Below, piece after piece: positions 26,679-32,598 of a DNA stretch of 64,000 bases. Every line of letters starts with the position of its first letter. The stretch's first letter is position 1. The DNA is from Streptomyces pactum (GTDB lineage Bacteria; Actinomycetota; Actinomycetes; Streptomycetales; Streptomycetaceae), in assembly GCF_016031615.1 (NCBI RefSeq), contig NZ_JACYXC010000001.1:62001-126000 (forward strand), in the 5' to 3' direction. A program made the translations under genes and the position numbers. Below the pieces are notes generated by a model. It made no database searches and had not been told where the DNA came from. It saw only the letters and a program-made list of their open reading frames with translations.

Positions 26679-27736
26679 GCGCCGGCCCGCGGACCGGCTG
26701 ACGGACCGGCCGACGGACCGGGGAGGTGGGCCGGAGGACCGGCGCTCGGGGACCGGCCGCCGGGGCCCCGGCCCGGATCGCCGGCCGCCGGGGCACGGCC
26801 GGCGAACCGCCGCCGTGGCATGGTGTGATCGACGAGGATCCGGCCGTCTCGGTGGCCTCCCGGCCCGCCGGCGGCGACGGGGCCGGCCGCGCACCCGGCC
26901 GTCCGGACGGTCGCGTCGGAGGCCGGGGCGGATGTCGTCGGCCCACCGCACCCGCCCCGCCTCGACGGCCTCGGCGTCCTCGGCGTCCTCCAGGGCGGTG
27001 ATGCCCGGCCGGTCGCAGGCCTGATGCAGATGGCAGGGCCGGTCGGCCGCCGACCGGGCCGGCCCCGGCGGAGAGCGATGCGCCCAGCTCACGCCGGCCA
27101 TCAGCGTCACCGACGGGGCCGGGCCAGCATGTCGGCGATCTCGGTGGCGGTCTCCATGGCGATCTCGATGCCGGTCAGTCCGTCGCCGACGACCAGTACC
27201 CGCCCGCCCCGGCCCGCCTGCGCAGGCCCTCACCGGGGAACAGCACGCAAGGCCGGCCGACGACGCCGGAGGCGTGCTCGGTGGCGCCGGGGACACCGCT
27301 GCCGGTGACGCGGTGTCCGGGGGTCGCGCCTGTCGGTCCGTCTGTTCCCTCGATGGGTCGATCGGTACAGCGCGCCGATGACTGACAGATCGCCGGGTGA
27401 CCGGGTCACAGGGGTAAGGGGCCGCCGCGGGGTGCCGTGGCGGCCGGGCGCCCTTTCGGCGGCGCCCCGGAAGTCCTCAACGCCCAGCCGCCGTACCGGA
27501 GGACCGCCGGGCGGCCGGGGCGGGCCCGGCCCCCGCCCCGGGGCCCTTCGCGACTCGGCACCCCGGCGCGGACGCCCCGGGTACCGGGACACCCCCCGGG
27601 CCGGCCGCGGCAGGGCGACCGGTCGGGGCCGGCGGGAGGAGCCGCTGGCGCAGGTCGCGACGGATCGGCCTTGCCGGGGCCCCCGCGATGGGACCGGTCT
27701 CCCGCGCGGCGCGCGCCGGCTTCCGTCGTGCTCCCG
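26679..27736. other. 1 kb of decayed, GC-rich sequence
   Basis: Apart from the FAD-oxidoreductase remnant at 26925-27335 (separate entry), I find no supported gene. The flanks read as low-complexity Pro/Arg/Gly in every frame. Confidence 0.4.
26925..27335 (-). pseudogene. remnant of an NDH-2-like FAD/NAD(P) oxidoreductase
   Basis: On the minus strand HRVTGSGVPGATEHAS is followed by GGRVLVVGDGLTGIEIAMET, a near-perfect NAD-binding GxGxxGxE motif as in NADH dehydrogenase-like flavoproteins. A stop then follows. In another frame the expected continuation appears as PSVTLMAGVSW, LHQACDRPGITALEDAEDAE and AVEAGRVRWADD. Both the FAD-binding N terminus and the C-terminal domain are missing. The gene is a degraded internal fragment broken by frameshift and deletion. 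Confidence 0.65.
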
Positions 27737-28318
27737 TCAGTCCTGCTCGTACGGGAAGCGGGCGAGTGGCGCCTCCTGGGCGAAGAACGTCTTGGCTCGG
27801 GCGGCCGCCCGCTCGTCGTCGCCCACCTGACCCGGCTGGGAGCCGTTGCCCAGCAGCACTCCGCCGAAGCGCATGCCCATGTAGGCGGCGGTGTGGTGCA
27901 AGGTGAGGGTCAGGGGCTCGGCCACCACCTCTTCGCGGTGGGCCATCGCGGTCACGCCCCACAGGGTGCGTCCCGCCATCGTCTCGCGGAAGTCGGGGTC
28001 CGGGGTGCGCAGCCACTTCGACCAGTAGTCCAGGTAGCGCTTGGCGTAGGACGACAGCGAGTACCAGTACAGCGGAGAGGCGATCACGATGTCGGTGGCG
28101 GCGAGGGTCGCCTGCCGCAGCAGTTCCTCGTTCTCCTGCTCCGGTCCCATCTCCCCGGCGTGCCGCGCGTCGACGTAATCGGCCAGCGGCAGGCGGGCGA
28201 GGTCGAGCCACCGTTGCCCGGTACCGCTCGGCAGCTGTTCCGCCGCGGCCCGGGCCAGCTGCGCCGTGTTGCCGTCCGGCCGGGCACTGGCGAGGAGGAA
28301 GAGGAACGAACGGGTCAT
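27737..28318 (-). CDS. NAD(P)H-dependent FMN reductase / flavodoxin-fold protein
   Basis: The product is 193 aa. FLFLLASARPDGNTAQLARA is the phosphate-binding first loop of the flavodoxin-like reductase fold, and TDIVIASPLYWYSLSSYAKR carries the flavin-contact loop with the YWYSLSS motif. MAGRTLWGVTAMAHREE and LHHTAAYMGMRFGGVLLGNG complete it. It likely reduces FMN, quinones or azo compounds with NAD(P)H in the cytoplasm. The start ATG is at 28316-28318. No obvious operon partner lies on its strand. Confidence 0.88.
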   Translation of the reverse strand: MTRSFLFLLASARPDGNTAQLARAAAEQLPSGTGQRWLDLARLPLADYVDARHAGEMGPEQENEELLRQATLAATDIVIASPLYWYSLSSYAKRYLDYWSKWLRTPDPDFRETMAGRTLWGVTAMAHREEVVAEPLTLTLHHTAAYMGMRFGGVLLGNGSQPGQVGDDERAAARAKTFFAQEAPLARFPYEQD

Positions 28319-29098
28319 CTGGGCTCCAGGTGCAATCGACTCCGCTCCAGCCAACCACCGGGTGATGCCGCGATATTTCCGGCCGTGCCCGCGCGTGCGG
28401 TCCCACGCCACCGACCGTCGGCGACCTCCCCCGGCCGGACGTGTCTGCTCCGCCGCCCACACCGGGGGCGGACCGGGGCCGCGCGGATGACACCTCCTCG
28501 GAGCACCAGGCGGCGGACCGGGCGGCGCCGCCGTGCCGGGACGCCGGGCGCGGTGCGGGGCGCCGCTCCGCCGGGCGGACGGGCGCGGGGCGTGCCACGG
28601 GCACCCGACCGGGTGGGCGAGGCCCCGGCGCGGCCGCCGGACGGACGCGGGCGTCGCCGGCCCCGGCCGCCGGCCCGTGGCCACCGGCTTCGGCGGCCAC
28701 GGGCGGAGCGCGGCGGACCGGTCTCCCGTTACCGAGGACAGGCCGGCGCGAGCACGTATCCCGGCACCCAGGTGGATGCGTCACCCGGACTCCCCCGCGC
28801 GCCCTTCCGGGGCCGTCGGCGGCCGGCGCGGCGACCACCGGCCCGGCCGCCCCGCCCGCCGTGCGCCGGGAGGCAGCGGCCCCCGCCCGCCGTGCCGAGG
28901 ACGCCCCGGGCGCGCCGGGCGGAGCCGCCTCGGCCCTCCTTCCGGACGGCCGGGGCGCGCCGGGCGGGTCGTCCGGGCGCGGGCCGCACCACCGCGGGCG
29001 TCCCCTCGCGTCCGGGCCGGCCACCCGCCCGTTCCGCCGCGGTCGGCGCACCGTCGCGACCGCGACTTCGCTGGCCGCGGCACAGCACCGCCCGGTTG
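28319..29098. other. GC-rich intergenic stretch before the PatG-like cluster
   Basis: All frames give low-complexity Arg/Pro/Gly/Ala translations. I see no gene. The promoter of the downstream cluster must lie in the last part. A perfect palindrome begins at 29099. Confidence 0.45.
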
Positions 29099-29120
29099 CC
29101 TCCCGCCCCGGGGCGGGAGG
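29099..29120. promoter_or_regulatory. perfect 22-bp palindrome overlapping a ribosome-binding site
   Basis: CCTCCCGCCCC is followed directly by its reverse complement GGGGCGGGAGG. The right arm supplies the GGGAGG upstream of the ATG at 29124. In RNA the arms could pair and hide that site. In DNA the palindrome could be an operator for the cluster. Confidence 0.5.
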
Positions 29121-29123
29121 AGC

Positions 29124-29159
29124 ATGGAAGTGAGACCTCTCCCGAGGCGCTGGAAGTGA
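29124..29159 (+). CDS. possible 11-codon leader ORF coupled to the next gene
   Basis: ATG after GGGAGGAGC opens a short frame, MEVRPLPRRWK, whose TGA overlaps the next start (TGATG at 29157-29161). This is the classic arrangement for translational coupling. It is very short and could be chance, but the strong purine-rich site and exact overlap make a regulatory leader peptide worth considering. Confidence 0.3.
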   Translation: MEVRPLPRRWK

Positions 29160-29434
29160 TGGCAATGGGACAGGCCGGGGCGAGCGGTGACCGTGACGCC
29201 CGGAACGAAGAGGTCACGGGACGTCGGGACGCCGCCGACCGGGAACGACCGGCTCGGGTGCGCATTCCGGGATTCGTCAGCGCTGACGACGGCGGTACGG
29301 ACATCGGACTCGGCGATGTCGTCAAGCGCGTCACCTACGCCGCGGGCTTCAGGCGGCCGTGCGGCGGCTGCGAGCGGCGGGCGGCGACCCTGAACCGGTG
29401 GGTGGCCCTGTCGCGCCGGCGGGGCCGCGGCTGA
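29159..29434 (+). CDS. small PGF-motif protein with a CxxC (PCGGCERR) C terminus
   Basis: The product is 91 aa from ATG 29159 (ATG 29165 also possible). The first ~33 residues are charged and probably disordered. Then ARVRIPGFVSADDGGTDIGL begins a segment whose IPGF motif recurs at the N termini of the two Cys-rich peptides downstream. The C terminus reads GDVVKRVTYAAGFRRPCGGC followed by ERRAATLNRWV. This KR-x-T-x-A-x-G-x-x-PCGGC-x-RR-x-x-LN pattern resembles the end of small proteins seen in phage and bacterial genomes, where CGGC may bind metal or be modified. It is the first gene of the PatG-like cluster. Function unknown; possibly a third peptide substrate or a carrier. Confidence 0.7.
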   Translation: MAMGQAGASGDRDARNEEVTGRRDAADRERPARVRIPGFVSADDGGTDIGLGDVVKRVTYAAGFRRPCGGCERRAATLNRWVALSRRRGRG

Positions 29435-29600
29435 GAAGAAGCGCCAGCGCCCTGCCCGAGCACTTGCGCAGAGGTGCGGCCGGCCCGTCCCACCGGGACG
29501 TGACCGGAACACCTCCCACCTCCCTCCTGGCGTCGGTGCGCACGGTCCCGCCGTGTGCCGGTCCGGGGGCCTCAGGCCGAGTCCGGACAAGGAGACTTCG

Positions 29601-30563
29601 ATGGAGCCGGAGCAGAAGGACGTGCTGGAAAATCCGGTGGCGGAGCCACCGGGCGAGGAGGAGGACGGCCGGCGGCAGCGGGAACCCACGGCCCCGGCCG
29701 GGGCACCGGAGACGGCCTTCACCCAGGCCGCCGGCTGCGACTGTCTGAAGGAGCCCGGTGACAGGGCGGAGGAGGCGAGGGGGGACCCGGCGGGCCCCGC
29801 CTTCGTCTACGCGCTCGGACGCATCGAGGCCCGGTTCCCGAGCCTGGCCGTGGAGAAGGAGTACGCACAGGTCGTGGCAGGGGCCGAGTCGGTGGACCTG
29901 ACGGATGACGAGGCGCTCCACCGGGTGCTGTCCGATCCGCAGAACCGCTACCTGGCGCGGCAGATGTGCTACGTGCTGACCGTGCAGGGACTGGACGCCT
30001 ACCTCCTGCGGCCCGTCGACCCGGTGGACTTCTCCCTGCTGGTCGAGGCGGTCCGGCCGGTGAGCAGCCCCCTGGACATCGACGTGGTCATCGGACGGCG
30101 CGGCCCCCTGGCCCCGCCGGAGCTGTGCAACGGGCTCACGGTGCCGGTCGTCGCCTTCGACCAGATCTACTCCTTCGCGGGTGCGGACCTGGTCAAGGCC
30201 GTCGAACGGCCCGAGAAGATACCCGCCAAGGGATTCGAGACGGCGGCCGGCAAGCTGCTGGAACGGCTGATGCAGGTGGGCGACAACGCCGGCACCGAGG
30301 ACGAGCACCGTGCCATCAACTACCTGGCGGTGCGGAACGAGGACGTGTACCGGAACACGGTCAGCGCCTACGCCGAGGGCTCCACGCTGAGCGCGGTGGA
30401 GGTCCTCCCCTCGCGGCTCAGCGGCACACGCAAGGTCCTGGACGTGGTGTTCTCGTACACCGGCCGGAAGACGGACGTCACGGAGAAGTCCTTCGTCCGG
30501 GTCGACGTCACCGAGGAGTTCCCGTTCATGGTGACCCACTGGTCGCCCTACTACGACCGATGA
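29601..30563 (+). CDS. PatG C-terminal-domain protein (stand-alone)
   Basis: The product is 320 aa, starting at ATG 29601 after AAGGAG. Residues 1-65 are an acidic disordered arm ending in AAGCDCLKEP. The rest matches the conserved C-terminal domain of PatG-like cyanobactin maturation proteases: AFVYALGRIEARFPSLAVEK, QNRYLARQMCYVLTVQGLDA, CNGLTVPVVAFDQIYSFAGA, DEHRAINYLAVRNEDVYRNT, AVEVLPSRLSGTRKVLDVVF and FVRVDVTEEFPFMVTHWSPY. In the usual PatA/PatG-type proteins this domain follows a subtilisin domain in one chain. Here it is a separate gene lying before the peptide genes, with the subtilisin after them. It is likely a cytoplasmic substrate-recruiting partner of that protease (inference). 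Confidence 0.85.
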   Translation: MEPEQKDVLENPVAEPPGEEEDGRRQREPTAPAGAPETAFTQAAGCDCLKEPGDRAEEARGDPAGPAFVYALGRIEARFPSLAVEKEYAQVVAGAESVDLTDDEALHRVLSDPQNRYLARQMCYVLTVQGLDAYLLRPVDPVDFSLLVEAVRPVSSPLDIDVVIGRRGPLAPPELCNGLTVPVVAFDQIYSFAGADLVKAVERPEKIPAKGFETAAGKLLERLMQVGDNAGTEDEHRAINYLAVRNEDVYRNTVSAYAEGSTLSAVEVLPSRLSGTRKVLDVVFSYTGRKTDVTEKSFVRVDVTEEFPFMVTHWSPYYDR

Positions 30564-30627
30564 CGCCCGGGCCGTGGAGGCGGCCACGGGCATCGAAGCA
30601 CCGGAAGGAAGGCGGAGGTGAGCTGAC

Positions 30628-30888
30628 ATGGCGCTGCCGGGATTCACCGGAGGCATGTCGGTCTACCGGACGGGACGGAGCTACCGCGGCGGGCCGCGCC
30701 GCACCGGGGCGGGCGGCGGTGCGGCGCTGGTTCCCCAGCTGCGGTCGTTCTGCCAGATGGAGTGCGGCGTGGAGTGTCGCAACTACTGCAAGACGCAGTA
30801 CAACCCGGCGCGATGCATGGCAGATTGCATGGGTCCGTGCGTCTGCCAGTGCGAGACCCCCGACGCGAAGTACTGCTACGACCGGTGA
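30628..30888 (+). CDS. Cys-rich small protein with PGFT leader motif (candidate precursor peptide 1)
   Basis: The product is 86 aa, starting at ATG 30628, 7 nt after a near-consensus GGAGGTGA. The N terminus MALPGFTGGMSVYRTGRSYR has the PGFT-x-x-x-S-x-Y-R-T pattern that I recall from short hypothetical proteins encoded beside PatG-like proteases. A Gly/Arg-rich linker follows, then a core with ten cysteines from residue 42: FCQMECGVECRNYC, QYNPARCMADC, then MGPCVCQCETPDAKYCYDR. The CX3C-X8-CX3C spacing is shared with the next gene and suggests a disulfide- or metal-stabilised helical hairpin. No signal peptide is seen. It is a likely substrate of the cluster protease, but modification is not proven. 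Confidence 0.85.
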   Translation: MALPGFTGGMSVYRTGRSYRGGPRRTGAGGGAALVPQLRSFCQMECGVECRNYCKTQYNPARCMADCMGPCVCQCETPDAKYCYDR

Positions 30889-30945
30889 CGCCGGCGCAAT
30901 GGGGCGCCGGCGTCCGGAACGGAGAGAGGAAAGAGGTGAGCCGGG

Positions 30946-31203
30946 ATGCGCATTCCCGGATTTACCGCCCATGCGGCGGTCCGCACGACAACCATGAGAG
31001 GCGGCACGGCGAGCGGAGGGTCGCCACACAGGGGCTCGGCCCCGGACAACGGGCGTTTCGTGCCGCAGCAGTTCACCTGCGAGGAGGAACTCGGCCCGGT
31101 GTGCTGGAACAACTGCCGGCGGTCCTGGGACCCGCAGGCATGCTACCGGCGGTGCCTCAAGGAGTACTGCTGGGGGCCGTACACCGGCCAGGGCCGCCGC
31201 TGA
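30946..31203 (+). CDS. Cys-rich small protein with PGFT leader motif (candidate precursor peptide 2)
   Basis: The product is 85 aa from ATG 30946 behind AAGAGGTGAG. The N terminus MRIPGFTAHAAVRTTTMRGG is a divergent copy of the PGFTA leader. A low-complexity linker leads to FVPQQFTCEEELGPVCWNNC, RRSWDPQACYRRCLKEYC and then WGPYTGQGRR, with six cysteines. CX3C-X8-CX3C aligns exactly with peptide 1, including the aromatic-(N/D)-P turn between the pairs. It is a paralogue from tandem duplication, as the similar ribosome-binding regions (GAGGTGAGC) also show. The next gene, the S8 protease, begins 7 bp after its stop. Confidence 0.85.
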   Translation: MRIPGFTAHAAVRTTTMRGGTASGGSPHRGSAPDNGRFVPQQFTCEEELGPVCWNNCRRSWDPQACYRRCLKEYCWGPYTGQGRR

Positions 31204-31210
31204 ATCGGCG

Positions 31211-32248
31211 ATGACCCCCCTGGATCTGGTGGGGCTGACGCCCCTGATGCGCCGCACCGCGGGCCGCGCCGAGGTGGCCGTCGGTCTGATCGACGGCGGC
31301 GTGGCGCTGGACCATCCGGACCTCGCCGGACACCCGGTGCGGCGGCTCCGTCCGGAGGGCCCCGGGCACGGCTGCCACCCCGGCGACGTGGCCTGCGCAC
31401 ACGGTACGTACGTGGCCGGGATCCTCAGCGCCCGGCGCGGCTCGGCGGCACCGGCCGTCTGTCCGCACTGCACCCTGCTGGTGCGGCCCCTGTTCTCCGC
31501 CTGCCGGGGGGACCGGGCGCCCCGGCCCGCGGAAGGGGGTGGCGGTGCCCCGGACGGGCGCGCGCGCCCCGGCACCGGCCGCCCCGCCGCGCCGCCGGAC
31601 AGGCCGGTCCCGTGGCCGGGGGACGGGCCGGTCCCGTCACCGGGCAGGCGGACCGTGCCGCCGGGCGGGCCGGCCGCCGAGCCCGAGGAACTGGCCGCCG
31701 CCATCATCGAGACCGTGGACGCGGGAGCGCGGGTGATCAACCTCAGTCTCGCCCGGGCGCAGCCGTCCGGCGCCGCGCACCGCGGCCTCGAAGAAGCCCT
31801 GGACCACGCCGCGCGTCACGGTGTGCTCACCGTGGTCGCGGCCGGCAACCAGGGCACGCTCGGCACCTCGCCCCTCACCCGGCACCCGTGGACCATCCCG
31901 GTGGTCGCCTGCGACCGGGCCGGGAGGCCGCTGGACCTGTCGAACCTGGGCGGCGCCATCGGGCGCAACGGGCTCGGTGCGCCCGGCGACGGCATCACCA
32001 GCCTGGGCGTCGACGGCACGGCGCTCACCCTGAGCGGGACCAGCGCCGCCGCGCCGTTCGTCACCGGTGCGATCGCGCTGCTCTGGTCGGAGTTCCCGGC
32101 CGCACCGGCGGCCGAGGTGCGTTTCGCGGTCACCCGCTCCGCCGCCCGGAGGCGGAGTTCGGTGGCGCCGCCGCTGCTGGACGCCTGGGCCGCGTACCAG
32201 CTGCTGGCCTCGCGCGGCGGGCCGCGCCCGCGGCCGGCCGGCGCCTGA
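31211..32248 (+). CDS. cytoplasmic PatA/PatG-type subtilisin (S8) protease
   Basis: The product is 345 aa, starting at ATG 31211, and has no signal peptide. The catalytic Asp is in VAVGLIDGGVALDHPDLAGH (DGG instead of DTG/DSG), the His in CAHGTYVAGILSARRG, the oxyanion Asn in TVVAAGNQGTLG and the Ser in LSGTSAAAPFVTGAIALLWS. The segment CPHCTLLVRPLFSA is typical of PatA/PatG-like maturation proteases and not of secreted subtilisins. About 75 residues of Pro/Gly/Arg-rich insert follow it before EELAAAIIETVDAGARVINL. It lacks the C-terminal PatG domain, which is encoded separately upstream. It lies 7 bp behind peptide gene 2, so it is probably translated from the same mRNA and cleaves those peptides. 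Confidence 0.9.
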   Translation: MTPLDLVGLTPLMRRTAGRAEVAVGLIDGGVALDHPDLAGHPVRRLRPEGPGHGCHPGDVACAHGTYVAGILSARRGSAAPAVCPHCTLLVRPLFSACRGDRAPRPAEGGGGAPDGRARPGTGRPAAPPDRPVPWPGDGPVPSPGRRTVPPGGPAAEPEELAAAIIETVDAGARVINLSLARAQPSGAAHRGLEEALDHAARHGVLTVVAAGNQGTLGTSPLTRHPWTIPVVACDRAGRPLDLSNLGGAIGRNGLGAPGDGITSLGVDGTALTLSGTSAAAPFVTGAIALLWSEFPAAPAAEVRFAVTRSAARRRSSVAPPLLDAWAAYQLLASRGGPRPRPAGA

Positions 32249-32598
32249 CGACACCGCCTGCCGCAAGGGCAGGACCGGCGTCGCCGTCCTGGTCCCCTGC
32301 CCGGCTCTGGCCGACGGCGGCGGCCCGGCGGTCCGCCGACATCAGTACCCCATTTTCCGGTACGCCATTGCCATTCAACTCGACGGGCTGCCAGTTGCAT
32401 TCCGGGGGAAATCCATAGCAAGGCGAGCGTACGCATCTCCGATAAAACGCCGCCTTTATGTGATGGATTTCACCGGAGTGCTCGGCATTCGCACACCGAT
32501 CGATGGGTACGGTTCGCTCGAAATAGCGTGATCCGTCTCCTGACAGGAAAACGCCCGATGACAGTGTGTCGAATTCGGGCGTGGAAAGGTAACGCCAC
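32249..32598. other. lower-GC intergenic region upstream of the CocE-like hydrolase gene
   Basis: Base composition drops clearly here (many A/T runs from about 32340 on), unlike most of the window, hinting at a different origin for this junction. It includes a hairpin, ACGCCCGA (32551-32558) with TCGGGCGT (32575-32582), immediately before GGAAAGG, the RBS of the next gene. No ORF is supported. Confidence 0.5.

Noticed and set aside
30526..31740. 404-aa minus-strand open frame over the small peptide genes
   Set aside because: The plus-strand peptides have strong ribosome-binding sites, family-like N termini and matching cysteine spacing. The minus frame is low-complexity.
29601..32248. Cluster as a standard cyanobactin or lanthipeptide locus
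   Set aside because: No YcaO cyclodehydratase, PatF, LanB/C/M or known precursor type is present. Only the PatG-like domains are shared.
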